Assembly (NCBI GenBank): GCA_032629725.1 | Contig: JAFEVB010000002.1 | Coordinates: forward strand, 2,852,001 to 2,916,000 | Direction: 5' to 3' | Origin: Gremmenia infestans | Taxonomy: Eukaryota; Ascomycota; Leotiomycetes; Helotiales; Hamatocanthoscyphaceae | DNA: 64,000 nucleotides | Part shown: piece by piece, positions 35,234-46,980 of the stretch | How positions within the stretch are numbered: the first letter of the stretch is position 1 | Layout: each line of letters starts with the position of its first letter | The notes under the pieces: generated by a model | What the model was told of the DNA's origin: nothing | Database searches by the model: none | The model's input: only the letters and a program-made list of their open reading frames with translations | Position numbers and translations under genes: made by a program

Positions 35234-37096
35234 GTTCAGTTCCGCATGGAGCAAACGAATTTCGAGATGTTGTAAGACACATTACCAGCCAGCGCCCCTC
35301 CGGATCAACGGAATATAGTTTTGCCGGCAGACAGCACAGCACAGCGCGGGGATGCAGAGTCGCAGACTCGACTTCAATCAACATCAAAACTTCTTTCACA
35401 GCGTCACAAATACTGTGGAAGTCAATTGCCAAGCGGCAGGCCACCCAGGACTCTGAGGATCAACTTCTAGGTTGTATCTGCGATTAGTAAGTCGTTTCCT
35501 CCAAATATCATTTTATTCTTTCAGTGAAGAGTCTCCACTGAAGACGCATGGCACTGGCACCGCATTCGAAGTTTCACGGAGTTTCAGGGCATATTATCTG
35601 TTCCATAGGAAGCTATTGGGGTCAAAAAAGGGAGAAAGCATCACGCATATCCAATGTGGCTTTCAAAGTAGAATTCTTTTATTCAATCTGCGATATGTGG
35701 AAGGGCAGCTTCATCTGGCTTCGACTGAGGCTGCATATTTTGTAGAAGTGTGTGCATCACCTTTTTCAACATAATCTCTTCTCAGGATGTTATGCCATAT
35801 GGCCATAGTGATCTGCGCATCTGGTCAACAAACAATCCGCACAAAGAGGGGGAAGACTCGTTACCTTAGCTAATCAGACCTTCCTTGCTGTTCATTGTCC
35901 AGAGGATTCAAGAAAGCAATACTGCAGTAAGGGTTTGAACATGTGGCATCCACAAAGAATCCGCAACAAGAGGAATCACATCGAAAGATGCATGGCATCG
36001 CACAAGACAGTTCTCTGCGAGAAGACCGGTAACATTGCAGTGGGACACTTCCAGCGAGATCATGCATGAGAGGCCTACACCTGAACAGGTATGCTTACAA
36101 TGCAATTATCAGGCTTCCATCTAGCTCTGCTGGGATGTATCTGCTTTGAGTGTCTGTGACGATGATGGTCTATGACGAGAGGGGTTTCATTGTTGGGAGC
36201 GGGAGAATGGGATGAAGGGAAGAAGAGGGATGGGAGAGGGAGGGATCTTAAGTAGTGGACGAGTCGTGGTAAGGGGAAGGTGCGTTGAGATTTACCGCAA
36301 GCAGAAAGGAGGGATGCGTCTATGTGGGTGGAAGAAAGAACGGAGGAAGGAGCTTTGGTCCAAATGTGACAAAGTTGTTCTTGGCACCTTGCTTTAATGA
36401 ATAGATCCCCCCTCTCCCGAAATCACTTCAAGTAAAGAACTCCAACACGTTGTAATCCAGGGAGTTGTTATATTGCCAATAATAGGGTTGCGGAGTATAA
36501 GCGGTCAAGATGCGTTGAACTTGAAGCTTGCTGCTGGAATGAAAGTCAAGCACGGATGATTCTGCGCTAAAAGAGGGGAAGGAGCAGTAGGTGCCGAAGC
36601 AAGTAGAGCGGCAAGTACAGATTATGCTCTTTTGATAGAAGCAGGTCCTGCTTCGAACACCACACAAAATACAAATGAATGATTTACAGACGATAGAGTG
36701 AGCATGCAGGCTAATTATCATGATAGGTTCCATTCAAACATGGTGAACAGAAGCTAAAATGTAGGATTGTGACCTTCACGGGCAGAGTCGAGCACGGTTA
36801 CAATGGGTCTCAGGCACCTTCCTGCTAGATCCATATTGTTTCCTGTGCTTTTTCGTACTAATCTCTCGCTGGTGCTCAGTATATTCTCCATCATAACGAG
36901 GCTAGGTGAGATCCCGGTAGAATCTGGCAAATATTATACAGCAGTGAAAGGGATGTAGATGATGGAAGGAACTGACGCTAAAGACAGGCATCGCTTGCAA
37001 TGCTAGTGGGTATTTCTAAGTACAAACGCCTGCCATACCTGCTCAAAGTATTCTATGGACTCCCTGACACATTTTCATAAAGCCGGCTTCCATCCT
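35234..37096. other. Gene-free region, 1.9 kb
   Basis: No supported gene. The first part is the lipase promoter. A purine-rich stretch lies at about 36190-36370 on the plus strand. Short ORFs on both strands have no protein-like features. Confidence 0.5.
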
Positions 37097-38866
37097 TCAC
37101 GAATTTTCAAGATTGGATTCGCCTAATTGGACTCCTGTTTCCACAGTCAGCAAAGGTCGCAATGCCGTTAAAGATCTAGAACTAACTTGGTTATGAAGCT
37201 CAACATTCTGCTCGTTCCCGTCAACAACCTGAGTAGCAACAGCTTTCAGAGCACCTGCCCAGGAATGATCCGATGCAAGCAGGGAAGAATGATTGATATC
37301 GGATTGGTTGACGTGCACATACAGACCTTGGATACTGCTGAATCTGCGCTCAGGGCACAGGTTACAGGTCAAATTGTAATACTTTCCACGGAAGACAAAG
37401 ATCTTGACGTTTGGAGGCACTTGTGATATTGTCGTCTGGAGCTGTTGAGGAGGTACTCCGGGAGATGAGACATTTCGAGGAACTGAGAAGGCAGCTGCAG
37501 TCGATGCCGGGGTGTAAGCCAGGGGCTGGAATTGAGACGCGTTTTGCCATTGGTTGGAAGAGGTATTTTCTGAGCTGCTATTGCCGCATCAGCCATGCTT
37601 CCGGGTGTCTCATTACTCCCGGGGATCTTTAGAGAGTGCTTACATATCTTCTTGAGGATTATGGTCCTGAGAGTAACCCGGTTGATAACCATACCCTGTG
37701 GTAATGACTAATTGAGAGGGATTTGCGGCTTGAGTACCAGAACTCTGCGTGTCATATCCCCGGGTACCATAACCCCGAGCGCTCTGCCCCTGAGAAACAT
37801 ATCCTTGGTACCCATATCCTTGACCACTATGACCTTGAACGCCATATGGTGGGGATTCAGAACCTTGAGCGCCAGTCGTATTTTGGTTTGAGGCTTGAGA
37901 ATCCCATTGAGTTTGAGGCGGGCTGGCGAAGGCTTGGGACTGAGCAGGAGCATTCGACATCGTAGTCGTGTAATCGTTGCCTTGAGGAGACGGGGCGAAC
38001 GAATAGCCTTGCCCTTGATTCTGGTCCTGGTTCTGGCCATCGTTCATATCGAAGTCAAAATCAGCTAGGGTTATGGGCGACAAGGAGGCGTGCGGAGACA
38101 TAAGTGGAGGATCTTGCGCAGCGACCTCGAGTTGGCCAGTGGAAGAAGATGTGCCAAGCCGCGGGAAATAGCTATCACTGCTCTCTGAGCTGACAATAGG
38201 GTTCTCTGGCGGAACAAGACCGAGGGTGGATTTAAGGACCTGAATGCCGCATAGCTTGGCCTGTGAAAAAGAGATCAGCGTACATGTCACATATAATGTT
38301 ATGGACAAACGAGATGCTTCCCATTCTGTAGCTCCGGCCATACGCAGAAATTGCCATAATGTTGGAGAAATTACAACCGGACTCGAAGAGAGTTTGTCCC
38401 AGACGGCTCAAAATGTTCACAACTTACAAGATAAATGAAAAACAGACGATTAGCATGGAGATTTTGCTTGTAACGATCCATTCCAATGTTCTGATCCTCT
38501 ACGTAATGTGAGGATTGAAGCTTGAGGACATTCTGCATCGTGACATGAGGAGTGTCACCAAGCTTGAATAGCTGCTCAAAAGCGATTCTTCGTTCCACGT
38601 GCCTGTGGTCATCTTGTACCTTGCGATCGACGAATATTCGCTGGTATTGTCGAACCCTACCGAAGAACGGGAAGTTAGCTTTGCTTCTGTAGCATTGTTA
38701 TGCCGGGCAATGCCGCCATGAGACATGCTCTGTTGAGAGAGGCATGTGGGCAGACTCGGAAAAGGAAGCAGAAGAATATGTCAAAAACATACCAGCCATT
38801 CCACGCAGGTTCGTCGAAAGCGACCTTGAGTGCTGCTATCCTGCTGCTATTGCTTGGACCTACCAT
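37097..38866 (-). CDS. Unrecognised protein with Gln/Gly/Tyr-rich region and zinc-knuckle-like motif
   Basis: A four-exon model (38793-38866, 38428-38683, 37644-38260, 37097-37577) joins in frame to 475 residues. The N-terminal 110 residues look globular and conserved (VRQYQRIFVDRKVQDDHRHV, FEQLFKLGDTPHVTMQNVLK). The middle is rich in Gln, Gly, Ser and Tyr with GYGYQGYVSQGQ-like stretches, prion-like in composition. The C-terminal part has FRGKYYNLTCNLCPERRF with a later His, like half a C2H2 finger. Weak points: the first acceptor is an AAG next to a CAG that would give a stop, and the 167-nt second intron may hide another exon (GQTLFESGCNFSNIMAISAYG is open inside it). I know no family for it; a nuclear or RNA-linked role is only a guess. 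Confidence 0.6.
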
Positions 38867-41110
38867 TGTTGGAAGTGTGGCGCGATCTTCTTAGGTGGCT
38901 GGAAAAAAATTGGTTTTTATTGGAGATGCAAGTCTTATAGCCAACAAGCTAATAGATCTGGCCTCTGCTCCCGGTGAATGTTATTCTAGGAGCTAGTCGA
39001 GTCGACAATAAGAAAGCCAGAAAGGCAAGTATACACAAAGGTGGTACGATGTTTGTATGAATGTCCCATTCAATATGAGGTGTGTGTTCTGGCAGCATCG
39101 CCTGGATTCGGTAGAAGCACCAAGTAGGAATCACTGCAACCGGATCGCTCATTCACTCAAGCCGAGATGAAAACTGAGTAAACATCGTATGTATTTCGTG
39201 TCAACGCCCCAACTCCTCATTAATGTAAGAGTCGCTCCTACCTACGAAAGAATAAAAGTGAACAGACCCCAAAGTGGAAAAGGAACTGTCAAAATTTGGA
39301 TTTCATCCCCTAAACCTAGCTCACTTATCTATCTCTGATAGTAAACAATTTCGCATACATAGTCTCTTCTTCTCGAACCCCAGAAACAGAAACAACACAC
39401 AATAAAACGCTTAACAAGCTAAGAATCTCCTCCATAAAATAACTGGTTCCAAAAATGGAGACCCCCCAATTCACAAGTAAGCACTTGCTATTCGTTTCTT
39501 CTAGCATTCACTGTCGTATCTGCTTCATACGAGAAACCTGTTCATTGGTATATGACACATGGAGCGCAGAATGAGTAAGTAGATGTGGGATTTCGAATCA
39601 CTTACTATGTCCAGGCGAAACGCTCTTCTCACCCGAGACACCCACTCATGCACAAACTTTGCTAGGTATTTATATTGACGATAGTTGGATTGCAAGAACG
39701 ATAGAAGGTTGTGTAGACTCCGAAGTAATGCATGCAATAGTATTAGTCGAGTTCACGAAACCACTCCCCCCGGACGCCTAAAGTGGGAAAAGAATGTGCG
39801 TTAGAAGAAGTTGGAAAGATGATGAATGCCAAAGTGACCACATCCACAACCACAACCACAATCACGATTTAGATACTTAACTCCAAGATACATCCAATGC
39901 CATTCCCTCCACAAGAAAAACATAACAATCAAATAAAAATTCGAAAACTCAGCATCATTTGTGTCACCATGGTGGACCTTCTATATCAAAGGATAAATAA
40001 ATAAAAACGTCAATACGACGTGCAACACAAATCAGAAACAGTCAATCAAGCACTGCAAACATTGCGTAAACTACCTCATGTCTCAAGTACAGTACTAGAC
40101 GTCACTTCCTACCAAAATAAACAGTGAAGAAAACGGACAGATAAAAATAATGCATCGGTAATCTAACGACATATGACGAAATCGATAGATATATTTCTAA
40201 ATACGTCCAGAAGTCACAAACGTTACATAGAAATACACACGTCGAGGAAACCACATAGATAATCTATGATCGATATGATTCATGTGCCATGTACTAGCGT
40301 CCCGTTGTACACCCAAACTCTACCTTTATAATATATACCACAAATCATTAGAGCAGAACATGTAGCTAGCAATGATGTCCCCTTTCTTAATTGATTTGGG
40401 TGAGATAACCTTCAAGGTTTAGGTCCCAAGTTGTGAGAACGATGGATACAGTATAGGTTGGCGGTGAGAAAACCGGCTGGAATGATAAATTTGTGTTTTC
40501 TTTTTCTTTTTCTTTTTCTTTGGCGGAATGAAAGAAAGGCTTTAAGTGATGTAAGCCCTACCCTAGAAAGGCAGGAGCACTTGCTCGAGCTTCAAGCAGA
40601 TATTTGACGGGAATGATATCACATGACCACATGAACTAAAGGAGTAATAATTGAAAGAGCCCCTGAAACATACCTAAGCGAGGTATGTTCAAGTTTCATC
40701 ACAATATCATCATCAATCACAATCAGAGAAGCCCCCAAAAGAACCTGCAGAATCTTCAAGCCTTCGTATTTACAGATAGCTGATTCTGAATCCGCACTTT
40801 GCATTTTATTTCACGACCACCCCTTGATGATGGTCTTTATAAAGCAAGGCAAAACGGCTGTTGCCCCCAAACTCCTCTTGCATGCAATGTGGTATATCAG
40901 CGCCAAGTTCCCTATCTATGGGAAGTAACTTCGCTACAAAGGAAAAACGCCATGTGTGTGTCGATGCCTGCGAGCCTCTCTTTGGGGCTCGACTTTTCTT
41001 GGTTGGAAAATTAAGGAAATGTTTTATTTATGCAGTGACTGACTGACAGTCATGCGGGCGCTCGGAAATCTTTTGGGAGGTCGTGGTGGTAGTAGGAAAG
41101 CAGGTTTGAA
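38867..41110. other. Gene-free region, 2.2 kb
   Basis: No supported gene. The stretch is AT-rich, especially 39900-40350, and may include a long 3' UTR of the cyclin gene (minus strand) and the promoter of the gene at 37-39 kb. Confidence 0.5.
40495..40521. repeat. (TTTTTC)n simple repeat
   Basis: About four copies of TTTTTC in a row, a pyrimidine tract on the plus strand downstream of the cyclin gene. Confidence 0.85.
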
Positions 41111-43141
41111 TTAGGCGTGGAAATTAGGTTGTGGTAGAACAGGGTACTGCTGATATGGGTAGCTGTATTCGGGAACAACGCCTGAACGGTAGTCGTTCCT
41201 CCTTCCTAGCGGTTGGTAGTGCATTTGACCGGGGTTTGCGGAGAAGCCTTGCATTGATCCAGATGGCGGTGGATATAAAAGTGTATTTACATGTCGGACT
41301 GGCTTGTACGGCGAGTTTCTTTGCTGAAGAAAGAGAGAAGGAGAGATATGACCGGGATTGTGGGGAAAGTTGGCCGATATTGGTGAAGACCCAAGGGATA
41401 ATAACTCCTGTACCGAATGGGGACTTTGGCGGTGAGAGGGGGTCGTGTAGCCACCAGAACTATGAGGGCCGTGTTGGCTTGGAGGTCCAGTAGGTATCAT
41501 TGCTGGCAGATGTGGAGTCCAGGATGGTGTGGTGGGATAGACTGAAGACATTGCTCTCCCACCGATAGGTGGGAGAACGGGACCATTCAAGCTAGAGGCT
41601 GAATTGTAAACAGTGCTCATGGGTTGGCTGGTGGAAATTGTCAAATTTGGAACTGGTAATCTAGGAACGTCGTGCCTCATCGGAGGTGCAGTTGGGGCGA
41701 AAACTGCTGGTCCGTTCGGAGATGGTTTCGTGATCCGCTTTGGAGCTGGCTCCTCTGCTGCATCACCTTCATAACTCCGCTTTCGAGTTGAGCGCAAATC
41801 TTGTTCTGGCATAGACGGTAGAGGAGTCGGGTAGTTATTGACAGGCCATTGCTGGTTGTAGTGGCTGGAACTAGAGCTGGAGCTGGCCGAACTTGACGAA
41901 AATCCGCTTGCGAGAGAAGGTGTTTGCGAAGGGGATGAAGCTTGCATGGAACCTGGGGGTGATGGCAAGATCGGGTCCATACTTGGAGAATATTTAAGTA
42001 CTGGAGCCTTGGACGCCCGATCGCAGAAGGTCCAAAATTTTCCAAGCTTTGCCTGCCAATCTTTCCACTGAGATTCCGATGCCAACAAGCTATATCTCAT
42101 GTTGCTCAGAAACTCGACCTCCATAACGTGAATTTCGGTGACTGATATTCCGGATACCTCAGCCCATGTCTTGTTCGTGTACGTATTATCATCGAGAACT
42201 ATATATTCTTGTCAGCATGACTCCCGGGTAAGAGGATTTCCAGAAACGTACATTTATTACCCAACATCAGCGCTACAGTCAAAAGCCGATATTCACTCCC
42301 GCTTCTACCTTTCACAGCTGGGTTGATTTTCTTTAGTCGGTAAATGAACAGAAGTGCCAACAGTATAACATTTTGCGTAACCTGAGTTGTTGACAGAATC
42401 GTGACTACCCATTTTCTGAACCCGCTCGAAGGTAGAGCTTCGTTCCGTAATCTTTTGATTGGGGACGAAGAAGGTCCCATATTCTCAGCCCTGTTTAACG
42501 TTTCTGTCGATTCAAACCAGAATAAGCATGTAATCTGAGCTTAGATTAGTATGATATCTACAGTATAACGTTGTCTTCCTTACCTGAGCAGCGAATTCGG
42601 CCAAACTGCCTCCACTATCATTTATCGAAGAAGGTATCTGCAGATTCGGAATAATCATGTCTCTATTTGTACTCTTCCTGCGGGACTGTTCCTCCACGGG
42701 CCCCATGATGTTTGTTCTGCTGGCAGGCGCAGGACTTGACGGCTGTCTATGGAGAGGTAGCACATTCTGAACCTCATTTCGAAGGGCTGAAGTGGGAATT
42801 TGAGAAGGAACTTGAGCGGTGGGTTGGCTCAGTGTGGAGTATTGGCTTGGGGCAGCGCTCGCCCCTGGGTATGCACCAGCATAACCATTTTGTCCAACCG
42901 AGGGTATTGAGTAGGGAGGATCTTGTCGACCAGCGTAGTTTGTGTATTGCGGATGTTGATACGTAGTCCCCATATTGTCTCCTGGTGGAGTGTGAAGCCC
43001 GTCCCGGACTGGTGCTTCGAGGTAGACTGGGCTGAATTGTGAATTGGGCACGCCAAGATACTTCCGCCTGTCGATACTGTACGCAGAGTTGGATTGCAGA
43101 GAGAAATCGAGAGGGGCTGGTCGTCTTGTTATTCGATGCAT
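41111..43141 (-). CDS. PHO80/Pcl-type cyclin (Clg1-like)
   Basis: A cyclin of the group that partners Pho85-like kinases. Exons 42584-43141, 42252-42534 and 41111-42198 join in frame to 642 residues. The cyclin box lies at about residues 205-310: FRKWVVTILSTTQVTQNVIL, then YRLLTVALMLGNKFLDDNTY and KTWAEVSGISVTEIHVMEVE. The intron at 42199-42251 falls between GNK and FLDD. The long N and C termini are rich in Pro, Ser and Gln, with TRKRSYEGDAAEEPAPKR as a possible nuclear-localisation signal. The ATG at 43141 begins MHRITRRPAPLDFSLQ; the frame stays open 30 codons further up without another in-frame ATG, so an upstream exon is not excluded. The cell-cycle, nutrient or developmental role cannot be told from sequence. 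Confidence 0.88.
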
Positions 43142-43478
43142 GGAGAATCTGCTGGTAGCGGGGTTGTTGAGGTTCAGGTTCAGTTTCGGAGAGGGGGGGT
43201 TATGGTAGTCGGACGGTGAGTCCCAGAAGCATCTCAATTATTCAAAATTTCTGGGGTCGTGTGATCCGTAACTCGGTCTCCTAGAGCTTCCAGAACTCCA
43301 GTTCTCTCGTTTGCCCCTTCGTTCCCAACAAGTGAATACCTCCGACACTTATTCGAATCACCGGAGAGCCATGAATGGTAGCACCGATACTCGTAAGTGT
43401 ATCAGCTTGAATATGGAGGGGATTCCACGAAGGGTTCTATTTTCCACGGGAGTAGCAATGGCTGAATGATGGTAAAAT

Positions 43479-43513
43479 CAGAGAGAGAGAGATAGAGAGA
43501 GTGAGAGAGAGAC
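43479..43513. repeat. (GA)n microsatellite
   Basis: A GA dinucleotide run with small interruptions upstream of the cyclin gene, probably in its promoter or leader. Confidence 0.85.
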
Positions 43514-45433
43514 GGAGAATGTTCTTGAGGTTTGGTACCGTACTGTACTGTTGTTGTATAGGGAGTGTCAACCAGATTAAGGGCACGTATTTTCCGGGCT
43601 CGGACTATGCTAAATGTGGAATGGCTCAATCCAAGGGAAAAAGAGGAGGAATGAAAACACGACAAGAAGGAGAAAGACAGTCTGACTAGGAAACCGTGTC
43701 AGATAATAATGTAATTAGGGTTCCAGATGCAAAATGGTAGTGGCCGGAGGCTGATCTCAAAGAGAAACTACTCAGAAAGTCGTTTAAGGCTCAAGGCCGA
43801 GCTTGCAAGCTTGATGTCACTGGCCACGGCCAATAAAATCAATCACAGACGGACGGCTGTTAGGTGGCAGGGGTGTGTAGTGCCCTCCCCTCCTCCCTGA
43901 CCTGGTCGTCCAAGCAAGCTGGTGGAGTAGTAGTGGTGAGTGTATCATACCGTACAGTGAGTATCCACGAGGGTAGTGAGGCGCAGAGAGATATGGATGG
44001 CTCAGATGGGGGCCAGCCAGCAGAGCAAGCCGGGAAATATGGAATGGAATGGTTACGAAAGGATGATGATAGCAATGTCGGTAGAGATGATTGGTTTATG
44101 TCAGGGGAAACATGGGTCGCCGAGTTTGAAGCGTCTGTCTACGCATACATCCGTACGGAGTAATCGATGTTTGACTACCCGGGTAAGAATTTGATATTGA
44201 CGCCCCGTCGAACGCGCTACCTGCCCTCGCCTCGTAATGACTTCTATCTATAACACTATACTACAGTAGGTAACAATCTAAACCAATTGTGTGCCTTCAC
44301 CAGACGCGCCGGCCTGCCGCGTAGAGGGGGGCAATCCAGACCCAAAACAGTTCGTCAGCTGTGCTGCTAGGGAGGAAGAGAGGGGAGGGGGGCCAGCGAA
44401 AAGAAAAGAAAAGAACACACGCTGGCATCATGGATAGGTTGGTCTAGTCTGATAGCAAGGGAGGGGAGGAGCGGGAGAAAAATGAGGTGAGGACCGTGAG
44501 GGAAGGGAGGGAGTGAGAAAAAAGAGGGGCATTTGATAGCGTCAAACCAATCAGAACATAGTCCTATTCTAGCTAGCAGCATATACTTCTACAAGTATTG
44601 GAGAAAAGCACGCGTGTTTGTAATAAATAATAATGCCAGAATAGTGGCCGCTTGGGCGCGCACATCACAGACAGCACGGCACCTAGGATACGGAAAGGAG
44701 ACAAGTTCTAGGCTGTTTCCAACCCGCAGACCCAAGCACAGTAGTACTGTACGAGTACGTGAGCGAGCGAATCGCGAAGCGATGGATGCATTTTTCGTAT
44801 GGCAGGAATTATGAATAGAACTTGCCCCGTTTCTGGGAGGAAGCAGGCAGGCATGATGTCCGCATGGTGGTGTCGCGAGCACGAATTTTATGTCATCCGC
44901 TTGATTGGATGCGACCTTGCAGTGACACCAAAGCAAAGTATAGTGAGATTGGATATACGCCAATGTTTAGAAACTCTGATTCCTTTCTGAGTTGGTTCCA
45001 GCGGTCGGTGCATGTGCAGGTGCAGGTTCCACGAGCCCATCCACCCACACACTGTACGAGCTAACCAAGAAGAAACTTCGCTGTTTTCAGAGGGCGAGCG
45101 GAGGTGAAGCGCTACACTCGGTCAAGCACAGAGTGAGTAAGACTGTGAGAGTGATGATAGAGTAGTGGGACAAGCCGCAAGACAGCACAGCACAGCACAT
45201 CACAAATTTGTCGGCAAGCGTGGAGCAGCAAAAGGCTCCAGCTATACCGTTCCGTACGCGTATGCGCTGCTGCTATCCCTATTATTATTGATTGGAACTT
45301 GGAACGTGACAACAGGGCTATAGGTTTTTGTGCGAGTTGACCGATCTTTGGGGGCGTAGGTATGTCTCCCTGAATCAGGCTGATGCCGTCTCTTGAAAGA
45401 TGGTGCGTGAATCATCTATCCCTTGTTTTTATA

Positions 45434-45443
45434 TACCTAGGTA
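45434..45443. repeat. TACCTAGGTA palindrome, copy 4
   Basis: A perfect 10-bp palindrome in the 6.5-kb gene-free region. It is one of four identical copies in the window. Confidence 0.7.
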
Positions 45444-46913
45444 GGATAGGAATCTAATTCAAAATGCTCGTTGTATTACTTACTGAATCTGCTTCCATGG
45501 CGTATTCCGATCCCGTCCACTGGTTCAGGACTACACAGCGACTGTCCTGGACTCCGGACCTTGATTCACGGCGATCGTTCAACGCCTTCCTGCGCCAAAA
45601 CAGAACAGGGGGTTATAACTCGGGCGGAGAATGAAGCAATTCCGTTGATGCATCACTGTTGCAGCCAGAAATGGCAGGCATGGGCTAGTATGATCATTAG
45701 GGGTTGATTGACTATCATTTTCGATTGATCCCACAACTTGTCGGCCGGGTTGACGTCTTAGGAGAAGTAGACCTCCGGCGTAACATAAATCTTGCTTGTC
45801 ATCAATGCAATGTGCCTGCCTTTCCTATTTAGCCGTCGGTGGAAATAGAAGCAAATCGTACTCTACGGAGGAGCCCGGGCGTTGAAGATCCAGGTCGTAA
45901 AGTTTGACTTCATCTAGCTAAACCCCCATTCGTTTGTCCGGGCTCTTGGTAAACGTAAACGTACCAGGTAGTATGTATGTAGTGAGTCCTGACTACCTTA
46001 CTGATGTATTTCTGTGGGATGTGGGCTAAGCTACAGAAAAAGAGACTACCGGGGCAGTGCGAGGCTTGGTGGGGTGGGGTAAGAAACGCAAGCCTTCTCC
46101 AACTCTTCCAACAGGACCACTAAACGTCTTCTTTGGGAAATTCTAGACCTCTGATTATCACTACTTTTATTATTCTTACAACAACCTGTGGACGCACGCC
46201 TTTTGGTACTATGTGGCTTGTCCTAGAGACGAGTGAATCGGCTGATATACACGAAGTACTCTCCAAAGAAGCTGACTCGAAATCACTAAATGCATCATTA
46301 TTGCGGCTTGTCGTGGGGGCAGCGGATGATTGAGAAGAGCCAATCAGACATAAGATAAGACACTTTGATGATCCGGACGCCAAGTTGTTTAGTTTGGCAT
46401 ATAGTAAAAGCTTTGTGGATCATGAGGAGATGATGTTGGATGGATCTGATCTTTGATGGAGGCGGTGTCGGTTTAGAATATCTCGGGTGTTAATGCATTC
46501 TGGTTTGGTCTGGTTTGGACCGGTTTGGTCAATAACCTTTCCTTAGGTACCCTCGGCGCCATACTGTAGCCTGTGATTGATTTGCACAAGCAAGCGGGGT
46601 GAAGAGGAGGAAATGCAAATGCGTGCGCCCACCTTATGATTACGATATTACGACAACCAACGATGAGATTGGGAGGGGCAACGCCGCCCCTATTATCATA
46701 TTGTTCATTATTGTGCACCAAACTGACGAGTACGACTGCTGGGCGGTCTTGCTGGCCCTGCTCCAGCGTACCGCTTCCGCCTTCAGCTTGCATGGCATAG
46801 CAGCTCAGCCTCGAGCCTCCTTCGGAATAGGCCCCTTTATCCCCGGCCGGCCCAGATATTTCAGCTTTTTATTACAGCTGATTAAAAGAACCATCGATCA
46901 ATGATAAACCCAA

Positions 46914-46980
46914 CCGTAATAGTAATAATAAGAATAAGCATTAAGAGTAAGAATACTACTACTACTAATAAGATAATTAA
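46914..46980. repeat. Low-complexity TAA/TAG/CTA tract
   Basis: An imperfect trinucleotide-like tract of AAT, TAG and ACT units, AT-rich and on no gene. Confidence 0.8.

Noticed and set aside
38700..38977. Plus-strand ORFs with a hydrophobic run (AILLLLLGPTIVG)
   Set aside because: They lie antisense to the first exon of the gene at 37.1-38.9 kb and have no signal-peptide context or partner exon.
46914..46980. Possible telomere-like or centromere-like repeat
   Set aside because: The units are irregular and the tract is short; it is simple low-complexity DNA.
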